Shown here piece by piece: positions 43,401 through 54,844 of a stretch of 64,000 bases of DNA. A program made the position numbers and the translations under genes. The notes beneath the pieces are model-generated. The model did no database searches and had not been told where the DNA came from. It worked only from the letters and a program-made list of their open reading frames with translations. Origin of the DNA: Macrotis lagotis (taxonomy: Eukaryota > Chordata > Mammalia > Peramelemorphia > Peramelidae); the NCBI RefSeq assembly GCF_037893015.1, contig NC_133658.1:288057719-288121718 (forward strand), in the 5' to 3' direction. Position 1 is the first letter of the stretch. Each line of letters starts with the position of its first letter.

Positions 43401-44980
43401 GCTTGGATTAATTCCTTCCTTAATCTGACCTTCCATCAATTGCCCTCTTTCTTTTCCGTTTCTTTCCTTTTCCCTATTTAATGAAATGTTTTATATTCTA
43501 AACTCTTCATGGGTGTGTTGCATATTCTTCAAAAGTTAAACCATTTCAGATAGGAGTGAGGTTGAGATATCACCTGCTTCCTCCCCTTCATTTTTCTTTA
43601 TGTGCATACTTGCACATCCTGATTATGTGAGATGATTTTCTCTAACTTTCCTTTTTCACATTCAACATTCCCTCCTCCATTTTCCATTTTTAAGATTATA
43701 AAAAAAATTACATATTTACTCACAGGCTTTCTGTCTAATTAAACTCTGACTCCTGATGATGATGGAGTTCAGTGGAAGACATCTTCTATATTAGAATGTA
43801 AGAAGTTAGTTTATCCTTGTTTAGTCCCTTAAGATTGTTCATGTTTACCTTTTTATGTTACTCTTTGTGTTTGAACTTCAAAGTTTTTGTGTAGCTCCAG
43901 TCATTTTATTAGGAATGCTTGAAAGTACTGTATTTCATTAAAGCTCCATTTTCCTCCCTTGTAGCATTGTATTCAGGTTTTTTTTGGTAAGTTTTTGACT
44001 TAATAAAGGCTATGTCATTTGCCCTTTGGAATCTTGTATTCTGGAATGTCTGTTCCTTTTTGGTGGTACCTGTTAAATTATGATTATGTATGACTATGTC
44101 TCCTGGATATTTGAATTCTTTTATAGATATTTTATGTCTGGTTTTGTGTCTTCAGCTTCCATGCTGCCATAATTCTTTATGATAGAATTTTTTGGTTCTT
44201 TATGGTAGAATTCTTTTTTGGTTTGCTCTTCTAGCCTACTTCCTGATTTTGGAGTTGATATTAGGACTGGAGTCTTTTCACTTCTGTAGGAAAGGTCTTG
44301 GGGTATTAAATAAATATTAAATTAAAAAACTGCTGGACTCAGGAAGAGACTGACACTTCAAGCTTTCATTGTTTTCAAAGAGCCATGATCCAGTGTAAAA
44401 TCTGATTGCTGTTCACTGGTCTGAGCTCTGCAGGTTTCTGACTTGGATTTGGGTCCAGACTGCACACAACTCAAGTCACAGTCAGTGAGTAGGGAAGCTC
44501 TGCTACTTCAGAGTGAAAGAACCTGTAGATTTTTCCTTTGGCCTGGGGTTCTTGCCTTGATTATTTCTACGCAGGCTTCTGTTGGCATAGAAATTAGAAT
44601 AGGCTAGAAGTTAGAAATGTGACCCTTGTTCTTCTCTTGGGAACTATCACACTGAGGCTTCTTGCTTCTGAAGCTCCTCCTTTCCCGATATACAACTGTG
44701 TTAGGGTAGAGAAATGTGATGGGGTAGGCCCAGATCCCTTCTTCAGTCTGCTCTGAATGTGTTACTGGAGAACTGGAGTAGTGGGTGAAAAAAATTGATA
44801 GTTGGCACTTTTTCCCATCAAGATGACCTCAGATGGGACCTCGCTAGACCTAGTTTGTTCCTGACCCCTGCAAACCTTTCTGTCTGTCTCTCTATGCCAA
44901 ATTTGACTGGAAAAATGATTCACTGTTATTTTTTTTCCCTTGGATTTCCCTATTTCTAGGTTTGTTTTGTAGGAATTTAG
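43400..44980 (-). mobile_element. Probable L1-derived sequence, reverse, poorly resolved
   Basis: A long pyrimidine-rich + strand tract ('tgctcttctagcctacttcctgattttggagttgatattagg', 'gagctctgcaggtttctgacttgg') resembles antisense L1 5'/ORF1 sequence. No reading frame is intact. Assignment is by texture and position between clearer L1 blocks. Confidence 0.4.
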
Positions 44981-45319
44981 GGAGGAACTCTGAACCTGCC
45001 TACAAAATTAACTTTTTATAAACTATTTTTATATGTCATCACTTTCACTTCATCACTCATCTGTGTGACAAAGCAAAACTGACACTTCAAGCAAGTCTGA
45101 AAGTACATACAGTATTTCACTTCCATAATCTCTTCAATAAAAGGTAGGGAGGTACATTTTCTCTTCCATAGGAAAATCTTGACCATTATAATAACATGAT
45201 AAGTTGGGTTTTTTAAAAAGTTCTATTTACATTTGCAGTCATTGTGAATAAGCATGATTTATCTATTGCTAATGTTATAGGCACCCATTTTGTTTCTAGT
45301 TTTTTGCTATAATAGAATG

Positions 45320-45430
45320 TACCATAATAATAATAATTAGTATTTATATAGCACTAACAGATTTTCTAAGTGCCTTATAAAATCTTCATTTCATCTTCAA
45401 AACAACCTTGAGATATAGGTACTTTATTTA
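45320..45430 (-). mobile_element. MAR1-like CORE-SINE 5' piece, reverse
   Basis: 'taataataattagtatttatatagcactaac', 'tgccttataaaatcttcatttcatcttcaaaacaaccttgagatataggtac'. Confidence 0.7.
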
Positions 45431-45539
45431 GTTTTTTGGGGACCTTTCATTCTATCTTTGATCTTCCTTCACTGTGTTCCTAGTCCTGCAATTTCTAAAG
45501 TCATACTTGAACCTCCAGATATAGACATTTAAGTCTTTT

Positions 45540-45702
45540 TTTTCCCCCAAGTATGCTTCCAAATTCCTTTCTGTAACTTGGTTGGACTACTTTAGAGTTC
45601 AGTCAACAATGTGATAGTGTGTCTTTCCAAACCTTTCTAACCTTATTTCCATCTTTTATTATGTAATTTACTGAGTGTAAGGTAAAAACTTGTTTGAATT
45701 TC

Positions 45703-45742
<40 letters not shown>

Positions 45743-46560
45743 GATTTGGACATTTTTAATATTTTAAATTTTTTTTGAGAACTTTTTGTTTTATTTCCTA
45801 TGTCTACTTGTCTATTTGATATGACTCTTGGTTTTACTGTATTGGAATATTTTCCATATCTGACCCATATCAAGGTTATTTGATACAGATTTTTATCCAA
45901 TATTGCTTCCTTTTCCCCTGTTGCATTAATTTTGCAAAAGCTTTTCAATTTTATATAATTAAAATTTACTTTCTATCTTATGCGAATGTTTCTGTCCTTT
46001 GTTTAGTTAAGAACGTTCCCCATAATCATAACTTTCCTTTAAAAAATTATCTATTTGTTTTCATTTTGAGGTCTGAATTTTTCTCTTCCTTCTATCCCTC
46101 CCAACCTGCATTCAAGGCCAACATATTTCTAAAGTTATATATGTGGAATCATACTTCAGTATCTCTGTTCTAGAGGTAGATAGAATTTTGTGTAATAAAG
46201 CCTTTCAGAGTCTTGCTTGAATGATCACATTATTCATTTTAACTTAGTCTTTCACAGTTACTCTTCAAACAATATTGCTTTTATTGTATACAATGAGCTC
46301 TTGGTTCTGCTTGTTTCATTCTGCATTATTTAGTGCAAGTTTTTTCTAAAACCATCCTGTTGGCAATTTCTTACAGAGCAATAGCAGTATTGCATTATAA
46401 CATTTTAGTGTTTTTAATTAAAAATTTAATAATCAACATATACATTTCAGTATACAAAGAAAAACAGAAGTGGTAATATCTGAAACCGAACTTTTATGTT
46501 AAACATGTCTTTCCCTCACATATCTTTTTTATATTATCTATTTTCTAAATATTTTTTAAA
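45540..46560 (-). mobile_element. L1 3' region, reverse
   Basis: 'cagtcaacaatgtgatagtgtgtc', 'gagtgtaaggtaaaaacttg' and 'ttttgcaaaagcttttcaattttatataattaaaatttac' are antisense L1 3' text. From 46240 a second piece runs 'caatgagctcttggttctgcttgtttcattctgcatt...cttacagagcaatagcagtattgca'. Contains the (ATT)n microsatellite. Confidence 0.65.
45704..45742. repeat. (ATT)13 microsatellite
   Basis: An uninterrupted ATT/TTA run of about 39 bases inside L1-derived sequence. Confidence 0.97.
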
Positions 46561-46568
46561 CATAGTAG

Positions 46569-46737
46569 GTTTTTTGTTTTGGTTTGGTTTTTTGGGTTTT
46601 TGCAAGGCAAATGGGGTTAAGTGACTTGCCCAAGGCCACACAGCTAGGTAATTATTAAGTGTTTGAGGCAGATTTGAACTCAGGTACTCCTGACTCAAGG
46701 GGCTGATGCTCTATCTACTGTGCCACTTAGCTTCCCC
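46569..46737 (-). mobile_element. WSINE1-type SINE, reverse
   Basis: 'gggtttttgcaaggcaaatggggttaagtgacttgcccaaggccacacagctaggtaatt', ending 'ctatctactgtgccacttagcttcccc'. CATAGT-type short duplications flank it (46561 and 46737). Confidence 0.93.
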
Positions 46738-47159
46738 ATAGTTGTTTTTATATTGCTTACATTTCCCCTTGTATCATTCCCCCTTTCCCCCACAGAACCA
46801 TCCTCTATAACAAATAATTTTTTTTAAGTGGAAGAAGAAGAGAAAATCCAGCAAAACTGGGCAACAATTTGAAAAAATCTAACATGCAGTGGTGATTGAC
46901 ACACTTGGACCCCAACCTTTGCAGAGGGAGCAGGGTGTCAGGGAGAGGCATCTATTCACATTCTCTTCATTGGAAACAATCATATTTAGTTTCACAATAT
47001 TCATTTTTATTTGCTTTGTGGTTAGTGGTCTTTCCATTATCTGTGATCATTGTGTATATTGTTTTTTGATTTTATTTATTTTACATTGTAACATTCAATT
47101 GAGAGCTTCTCTATTCTTGTTTCTTGTAGTAGTTATATTGTTACACACATAATATTATA

Positions 47160-48030
47160 ATGTATTTACTTGTTACCTAGTTGATGAAGATCCATGTTTT
47201 CAGTTCTTTGCTCGCCATGAAAAGTGATGTTAGGAACAATTTCATATGTAAGGTTATCTTTCTTTTTGTTAATAATCTCCTTGGGACATATGCTTAACAA
47301 TGGAATCTCTGGTTCTGAAGGTATGAACTTTTTCATCACTTTATTTGCATAATTCATATTGCATTCTAGAATAGTTATATCAATTAAGTTCTTCCAATTA
47401 TACATAAGTTTATCTGACTTTATACAGCCTTGCCAAAATTAACTGTTTTATTCTTTTGCTATCTTTGCCTATTGAGTGGGAAGTAAAAGCTCAAGGTTAT
47501 TTCTCCTGTTATTAATAGTTTGAAATTTTTTTCAAAACATCTGTTAATATATTTTGGTCACTTTTATTCTATAATAATCTTTAATGATAGGGCTTTTAAA
47601 ATTCAGTTTATCTATTTTGAGATTATTATAGTATATGGTGTTAAATATCGATCTAAGCTCAATTTCTGTCGATTTTCTTCCCAGTTTTCCTAGCGGTTCT
47701 TGTCAACTAGGGAATTATTTCCCAAATAACTTATATTCTTAGATTTTAAAAACTGAATTATTTAATTTTTTTTCTGCTTTTCTTTATCATGGTCTATGTT
47801 TCTATTTTTAACCATTGTCAGATAGTTTAGCAAGTATTGCTTTATCATATAATTTGAGGTCTGGAAGTTAGGCATTTACTCTTAAGATGAAATTTACAGT
47901 ATTGTTTTTCAAAACAGCTTTAAAGAGTAAAATAAAATTAGCTTTTCTGGTCCCCAAATAGGTAGATAGAGGAGTAAAATTTATTTAGAATATAAAATTG
48001 CATCTAAGTTCATTAAAATCACTTAGGGCC
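47160..48030 (-). mobile_element. L1 3' region, reverse
   Basis: 'tccttgggacatatgcttaacaatgg', 'ccaattatacataag...cagccttgccaaaattaac', 'gattttcttcccagttttcctagcggttcttgtcaactaggg', 'gctttatcatataatttgaggtctggaagttaggc' follow the antisense L1 3' order. Confidence 0.72.
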
Positions 48031-48299
48031 CTGTGCATGAATTTTATACAGATGCCACCGGTTTTCCCCTAACCCTCTTTTCCCTGTTTCTGTAATAGTT
48101 TAGGAATGCATAAAAGTTTACAACTGTGCTCTAGTTAATAGGTCAGTTTTGGATTCAGTTGCTATACTTACCACTGAGATAATTCACTTTATAATTTTTA
48201 ATTTAAGTTTTAGAAATTCTTTTCATTTTAAACTTAAGCATTTCCACATTCACAGCAAAACAAAAAAGGATTCTATATGAAATTTAAAATTTTTTCATG

Positions 48300-49745
48300 T
48301 TTTTTTAAATAAATCTACATATTTTCTTCATTTTTAAAAATTTTTTAAATTTTTTCTTTTCTTTTTTCACATTATTTTCAAAACTTGTTTTTGCTTGTTT
48401 GATTTTTTTTTGTAAAATTAAAAAGAAATGTTTTTTCTTCATCCTCTGGACCCTTTTTGCCCCCCAACAAAATTTTAAAGAAATATATGATGAAAAAACC
48501 CTTTTGTAATAGATAAGCTTAGGTAAAACAAATCAATCTACACAGTAGCATGCTTTATCATAGGTCCTCTGGAGACTTATTTGGTCATTGCATCTATCAA
48601 GTTCTTCAATATTTCCAACTTATTTTTCTTTATAATGTTGCTTTCCTTGTATCAGTTCTCATTATTATGTTCATACAACCCAGGATTATTATGCTCATAC
48701 AACCCAGGATGCTCTAAAATTGTCACCTTTTTTTTTTTTTTAGGGTTTTTGCAAGGCAAATGGAGTTATGTGGCTTGCCCAAGGCCACACAGCTAGATAA
48801 TTATCAAATGTCTGAGACCAGATTTGAACCCAGGTACTCCTGATTCCAGGGCCAGTGCTTTATCCACTGCGCCACCTAGCTGCCCCAAAATTGTCACTTT
48901 TATTTCTATTTGGTCTATTCTAGTTTTAGAGAGTACATTTCTTGAATAAGGTTTAGAATTTTTTCTTCTAAGATATTCTCCTTCCAGTTCTTTCCTCCAG
49001 AACTTTTATCTTATTTTTAAAGATTTCTTCTGTGTATCTTTGTAGAAATTCCATTTTTCCCCTTTAAGTCATTGTTTGCAGTATTAATGGAGTTAGTACA
49101 GTAATTTTTTTTTAATATTGGTTAGTTTTTTCTTTGATATACCCATTTATTCAGTTTTTTTTCTGAATTGATTCTTGCTGCACTTTTAGATGTAGTATTG
49201 ATGGTTCTTGCTGTGAATTCTTGAGCTGACTTCCTGAGGTAAGAGCCCTGGGAATTCTTGAGGTTTAGAGTGCTAGGTCTTTAGGCCCTTTCTAATGTTT
49301 TAAGAGTGTTGGGGGAGCTTACAGGTCTTGGGCATAGGTTATCCAAGTCCTGTACAGTGGGGCACCCTCTGGTCAGCACTGTCATACCATCTCCTTCTAC
49401 TCTACAGGTTTCCAAGGTTCCTGCCTTGGAGTTTTCTGATTACTCAAGAGCTTTTACAGGGGAATTTGTGATTCTTGCTTCCTCTAGACACAGACCTTTG
49501 CAGCCACACAGATTAAGGTTCTGATTGTGCTGGTGGGAGCTCCCTTTGTTGTTGTTACTCCTGTTCTTTTTGGCTTATTTTTGGAGAGGGTGCAGTTCTA
49601 GACTAGAAGTCACATTGTAGTTTTTCATTGGATTTCCTGATGATTATTCAGTTTGGTGTGAATGTACAAGTTTTGTTGAAATAGGGAGAGGGTAGGGTTG
49701 AATGGTCTGTCACTTGTTCAGGCAGTCATCATGGCATGAAATCTT
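48300..49745 (-). mobile_element. L1-derived block, reverse, interrupted by a SINE
   Basis: 48410-48720 carries 'ataggtcctctggagacttatttggtcattgcatc'. A 23/24-bp imperfect duplication ('attatg[tc]tcatacaacccagga') lies at about 48663-48709. After the SINE, 48900-49740 shows antisense ORF1-like text ('gatattctccttccagttctttcc') and ends 'ggcagtcatcatggc', like the L1 5' side. Confidence 0.6.
48727..48886 (-). mobile_element. WSINE1-type SINE, reverse, with perfect TSD
   Basis: T-run, 'gggtttttgcaaggcaaatggagttatgtggcttgcccaagg', ending 'ccactgcgccacctagctgcccc'. TSD AAAATTGTCAC at 48716-48726 and 48887-48897. Confidence 0.95.
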
Positions 49746-50455
49746 GAATTTTATTTTAAAAAATTAAGAATTCAAAAAATAACAAATTTGAACAACTTAA
49801 TATACAAAGTGGAGAAAAACAATTGCATAGGAAACTACAAATATACAGCTTGTTTTTTTTTATGTATATGTTGATTTTAATTGTATTTTGTACTAACACT
49901 TCCTTTCTTGACTATATCCCCTCTTAAATTTCTTTGTTCTATTTTGTTTTATGAGTTTCCTTAATGCCCTTTCCTTCATTTTTTTTCACATCACTATCCC
50001 TACCCTCTATTTCCTCCTTCCCTAGGTACTCTTCCCTTTTCTAATGAAAGTTCACCTTTGTAACAAGTATGTGTGATTTTAGATATATCTGAAAAAATGT
50101 ATGTTTCATTCTTTACCTTTGTTCCTTTACCCCTCCATCAAGGAATGGGATGCATGCTTCATCATCTGTCTTCTGGTTTGGTGAATATTCTTACATTAAA
50201 CAGAATTCTTAAATCTTTCAAAGATATCTTTCACATTGAATTGTTCTAGTTCTACTCATTTCGCTCTAGTCATTCACTTCTGATGTTTTTTTCTGTATCC
50301 CTTTTGTTATTTCTAATGGCACAATAATATTGCATCACATTCATATATCATAATTTATTTAGCAGTTCTACTTTATGGGAACATACATTGTTCTTAGTTC
50401 TTTACATCCTCATTTGTTAACAAGTGATGATGATTGAAGTGCTTATTTTTAATTT
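49745..50455 (-). mobile_element. L1 3' region, reverse
   Basis: 'gggatgcatgcttcatcatctg', 'aacagaattcttaaatctttcaaagatatctttcacattg', 'ttctaatggcacaataatattgcatcacattcatatatcataatttatttagc'. Standard antisense L1 3' order. Confidence 0.75.
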
Positions 50456-50456
50456 A

Positions 50457-50583
50457 TATTTTTTGAATGGGGAGAGGGGCAGTTGGGTTTAATTTAATTG
50501 ATAAGCGATGTGACTTTAAGGTCAAATGTGAATTCGGGTTCTCCAGACTCCAGGACCACTGCTCTATCCACTGCGCCACCTAA
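50457..50583 (-). mobile_element. Older degraded tRNA-derived SINE, reverse
   Basis: 'ggggcagttgggtttaatttaattgataagcgatg', 'gggttctccagactccaggaccactgctctatccactgcgccacctaatg'. Confidence 0.75.
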
Positions 50584-51259
50584 TGTGTCCATTTTAGTAC
50601 TTATTTCAAAGAGATTCTTTTGATTTGTTCCACCACAGGTACAGAATCTGTCTGTGTGTTCATAAATATATATACATCAATGTGTATCTTCAGATGTACA
50701 TATGTTTGTAAATGCACACAAACATACAGTCAGTGTTTACTAAGGCTTTACAACTTGAATCCATATGTAGAAAAAAAAATTCTTTGGTGGACTTATTTTA
50801 AAGAATTATGAAATAAAACTTATGTAATGTAAACGAAAATGATTGAGCAGATCTGCCAACACTAGATAAGAGCTTTGAACTTTTTATATATTTGTGTGAT
50901 TTCTGTCTTCCCTGAAATGCCTGACTTGGGTTAAAGAATGATTTTTGCAAATGAACTCATTCAGTGGAACTAATGCTTTTTATCATTCAAAGTACTTTTT
51001 CTTTTGTACCAAAATAGATCTTTTTTTAGTAATATATTTTGTTTTTATATTAACTGACATAAGAATTGTTCAGGGATTCATTGATAGGTGCTACTGCCAG
51101 TCATACTGATAAACACACAGAAACATTTTAATAGTTTAATAGTTTATTATATGCTCATTTAGACTCATGGTATAAAAAAAAGTGGGTCCTATGCAGCCAT
51201 TTTCAAAGCCTTATATAGGTTTTAGTTTTTGTAGGCAGGATGCAAACGCTTAGCTTTTA

Positions 51260-51305
51260 TATACCATATATTATACCATATATATATATATTTATATATG
51301 GTAGA
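51260..51305. repeat. AT-rich imperfect palindrome
   Basis: 'tataccatatatta' and 'taccatatatatata...tatatatggta' can pair, giving a TA-rich hairpin of about 40 bases. Simple-sequence origin is likely. Confidence 0.6.
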
Positions 51306-51523
51306 AGAGGGAAGATAAAAATTTGGAGTTTAAAGAATCTAATGGAAGGGAAAGCTTCCAGACTAAGCATTAACGTGGAGTTACTTACTTGACCTATTTT
51401 TCTCAATAAAGTTGAAATAGAAATTCCCACTGACAGTTAATTAGTAGAGCCAAAGTTTGATGTCAGCTAAGTCCAGCAAGCTCTAGCTAGTTATAAGACT
51501 TTCCTGTGTTTTGGAATAGAAAG

Positions 51524-51601
51524 CTTATAATAATTACCTAGCTGTATGGCCTTGGGCAAGCCACTTTAACCCCATTTGCCTTGCAAAAATAAAAAAAAAA
51601 A
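51524..51601 (+). mobile_element. 5'-truncated WSINE1-type SINE
   Basis: Only the 3' half is present: 'taataattacctagctgtatggccttgggcaagccact', 'ccatttgccttgcaaaaat' and A tail. It lacks the tRNA-like head. Confidence 0.9.
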
Positions 51602-51604
51602 CAT

Positions 51605-52330
51605 AGTAAAATTCTATTATGACTACTATATTTCCCAATCTGTCCCCTCTTAAAACCCTCAGTACCATCCTTTATAATAAAGAATATAAAAGAGGAAAAA
51701 AGACAGTTAATTTAACCAATAAAAATTCTGATATATGCTATATTAATCTCATTTTGCAGTGTATTCCTCATTTTTATAATTATATACATTAATACTGTGT
51801 TAAACTCATGTGCCACAGTTTGTTTAGCCATTCTTTAATTAGTGGGCATCTACTTCTTTTCCAGTTCTTTGTTACTACAAAAGTATTTCTGTATCTATTT
51901 TAATTTAAATAAGATCTTTTTATAATAGACTTTTTTTGGTCCATATATCTAGCATTGTGGTTCAGAGCACTTAAATCATCCTTTTAGAATAATTATTTTG
52001 CAGAATGATTATACAAAATCTTAGCTCTGCCAACATTGTATAAGTATGGAGTGTGTTTTTTTCCTGAAGTCCCTCCAATATTGAAGGTTTTTATTGTTTT
52101 TCTTATCTTTACCAATTTTCCCGAGTCTGAGGTAAAAAAAATTTTTTAAAACTTTTTTTTCCATTAATAGGAATTTTCTTTCGCTTCACCTCATCCCCTA
52201 GTTAGTGGGGAAAAAAAGAAAACAACCCTTGAATAGTTATGCAAAGTAAATTCCCACATTGGCCATGTCCAAAAATTCAATTTTCATTCTGTATTTTGGA
52301 TTCATCACTTAAGAAATGAAATCTTGAAAA
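51605..52330 (-). mobile_element. L1 3' region, reverse (two pieces)
   Basis: 'gccacagtttgtttagccattctttaattagtgggcatc', 'ttgttactacaaaagtatttctg', 'gctctgccaacattgtataag' form one piece. A second starts near 52150 ('aaagtaaattcccacattggccatgtccaaaaattc'). Confidence 0.72.
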
Positions 52331-52379
52331 ATTCTTTTGACTTGAATTTCTCTCAGTCATTAATGATTGAAAACAGTGT

Positions 52380-52510
52380 TTTTAAAAAGAAATTATTCAA
52401 ACAGTAGACAGTATGTTTTGATTTGCAATTTTAGTGAGAACTTTTTGGCAGTAGCATTCCTTCCCCCCCCCCCCCCCATTTTGGGCAGCCTTGGTTTTAT
52501 AGGATAAAGT
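52380..52510. repeat. Short dispersed repeat with C15 run, related to 58970-59140
   Basis: 'aaacagtagacagtatgttttgatttgcaattttagtgagaac' is shared with 'aaacaatagacaatatgttttgatttgccattttagtgacagc' at 59007-59050. A run of 15 C lies at 52463-52477. Confidence 0.65.
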
Positions 52511-52522
52511 ATAAAATTCTTC

Positions 52523-52670
52523 TTTTTTTTTTTTTTGAAAGGCAGTAGTCTTAAGTGACTTGCCCAAGGTCTCAGGGGTAGTTATTAAATGTTTGAGGTC
52601 AAATTTGAACTCAGATCCTCCTGACTTTAAGGGCCAGTGCTATATATCCACTGCACCACCCAACTGTCCC
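52523..52670 (-). mobile_element. tRNA-derived SINE, reverse, in an L2 copy, with TSD
   Basis: T-run, 'gaaaggcagtagtcttaagtgacttgcccaaggtctc', ending 'ccactgcaccacccaactgtccc'. TSD AAAGTATAAAAT at 52506-52517 and 52672-52683. It splits an L2-like segment (52490-52522 and 52671-53065). Confidence 0.9.
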
Positions 52671-53065
52671 TAAAGTATAAAATCCTTAAGCACGCATTTA
52701 AAAGCCTTTGACAATCTATCTCCTGCTTACTTTTCTACTTTTTCATATTACTCATCTTCATGTGTACTATTTTCTAGTTAAACTGGCCTATTTAGTTCTT
52801 GTCTGTCCTTGACATAATGTCTTCTGACTCTGTGACTTACGATAATTCCTTTTGTCTGGATTATGTACCACCTCCTATTTCTACTTTGTAAAATCACTAA
52901 CTTACTTTAAAACTCAATTTTTTTTTCAAGATTTTTCTCGGTCTTTCACTGCTAATCAGCTCTTTTTCTTTCTTGAAATCCCTCATCTATCACTAATGAT
53001 AATAAACACTTTGAGCTGTTGTATCTAACACATAATGGATGCTCAAGAAATCTTTGTTTGAATTT
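52671..53065 (+). mobile_element. L2 LINE 3' region
   Basis: 'aaaatccttaagcacgcatttaaaagcctttgacaatctatctcctgc', 'actggcctatttagttcttgtctgtccttgac', 'tctaacacataatggatgctcaagaaatctttgtttgaa' are ordered as in L2. Confidence 0.72.
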
Positions 53066-53310
53066 GAGTCTGGATGAGAAAGCCCTTATTGGATTAGATG
53101 GCATTTGAGGTGTACTTTAAAAGAATTGGGAGTAGTTTTGGGGTAGGAAGGATTTTTCAGGCTAAGGGGAGAGTAAAGTATCTTGACTAGAATACAGAGA
53201 TCATGGGAAAGAGTAACAGGAGAAGATAAGAAAGTGTCAGACTGAGAAGAATTTTGAATGCTAAGCATGTAGTTTGAACTTTTATTCTATGGGGCATAGA
53301 GAGCTACTGA
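53066..53310 (+). mobile_element. Diverged ancient repeat (same group as 11826 and 56500)
   Basis: 'gatggcatttgaggtgtactttaaaag', 'gcatgtagtttgaacttttattctatggggcatagagagctactgaag'. The last phrase is the 'excess animal-style' wording of the same old repeat. Family not assigned. Confidence 0.45.
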
Positions 53311-53539
53311 AGATTTCTAAAAATATGTTTGTGTATAAAACTATTAGTTACATCTCCCTAATTTAGCTCTAAACCATTGTACCATGTCTCTTTCGCTATT
53401 AGTTGCTTATGACTATAGGCCAAGTACCTAAAATTAAATCTCATTGAAAGGAGAAAAAAGTAACTATTATATATTTCCATGTGTAGATCTATAGCTATTG
53501 TGATGTTTGAAGAGTTCAAAAGATAAAGTAATTTCTGGG

Positions 53540-53970
53540 TAACATTTTATTTTTAAAATAGGGTCCCATGGATCTCTCAAATTCCAAATGTCCTCTCATG
53601 GCAGAGGGCTTACAATGCTCTTGGAATAGTGATGGCAGTCAACTCTGGTTAATAATTATTGAGAGAATGAATATTACAATGAGGCTCACTCCTGTAAGGG
53701 GCTGAGAAAAATAAGTTTTAACTTTTGGACAAAGAGTCTTCTCTACTTCTAAATCATCCCCAGCCTTGGGCAGTCTAGACAAAGGCTCTCCATTCATCCA
53801 GATTGCTCAGGTGGAACACCTTAGACATTCAGCTTTCATTTAGTTGGGTGGAATTGCAGTACCCAGAAATGAGGAGAATGTTAATCCCATCTTCCTTCAT
53901 CTTGGTTCTTGAGAGATTGGGTTTTGGAAAAGGAAATAGGACAAGGAAAAAGTTTGAATCTCTCCATTTT
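53540..53970. mobile_element. LTR-like module shared with 35.9-36.3 kb
   Basis: See 'gatggcagtcaactctggttaat...gaatgaatattacaatgagg' (53627-53690) and 'ccccagccttgggcagtctagac' (53758-53780), both shared with the copy near 36.1 kb. No ORF or termini could be fixed. Confidence 0.5.
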
Positions 53971-54678
53971 AATAATTGACTACTAATATTAGAGAAATAA
54001 TTAGTTTTCACCTCTAGATAGATACAGGAAAGAGAGAGAAAAAGAGATACAGAGAAAATTTCTTTGATAGATTAATGATCTGTTGGTTCAGGTTCTCTTT
54101 TCCATTCATGCACATTGTGATTTTTCTGTGTCTTTAAAAATGATTTATTGATGGTTTTTTATTTTTATCGTAATGATTCCCTGTTGCCCTCTTCATATTG
54201 AACCTTCTCTGGTGACTAAGAGATACAATTAAGTATAAATATTCCTTACCAATACTGTGACTGACAGACTCCATCCTCATCCTCTCCTTCATGTTGAGTT
54301 TATGAACATTGGGTGCTCCAGGCTCCTTCCTCTTCTTTTCTCTATCTGTTCAGAAAAATGGGCTTCAGTTTGGTGAATCCAGAACCTCTCTCCATTTCTG
54401 ACTCCCACGGGGAAGTATTGGATAGGAGAAGAAGAATTAGGACTTGAGTTAAAGTGGAAGGAGGAATTTGCAAGATATGGATTTACTGGAGTTTGGAAAT
54501 GCAGATAAAAGCAAAGATTAACTTTGGAGAGGGGAAATATGAAAAGAGAAAGGCTTCTGAAGGCAAAAATTATTATTTTTGTAACAATAATTGATATTAT
54601 TGTAAAGGTTTTGATAAGAAGGTAAGAATTCTCCAATATAATTGTTTACTACAAGAGTCATTTAATAAGACCTCTAAA

Positions 54679-54836
54679 GGGGTGGCTAGGTGGTGCAGTG
54701 AATAGAGAGAGCATGGGCCCTGGAGTCAGGAGTACCTGAGTTCAAATCCGGCCTCAGACACTTAATGATTACCTAGCTGTGTGGCTTTGGGCAAGCCACT
54801 TAACCCCATTTGCCTTAACAAAACCTAAAAAAAAAA
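54679..54836 (+). mobile_element. WSINE1-type SINE
   Basis: 'ggggtggctaggtggtgcagtgaatagagagagcatggg', 'gttcaaatccggcctcagacacttaatgattacctagc', 'ttgccttaacaaaacct' and A tail. Short TSD AAGACCT at 54667-54673 and 54838-54844. Confidence 0.94.
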
Positions 54837-54844
54837 CAAGACCT

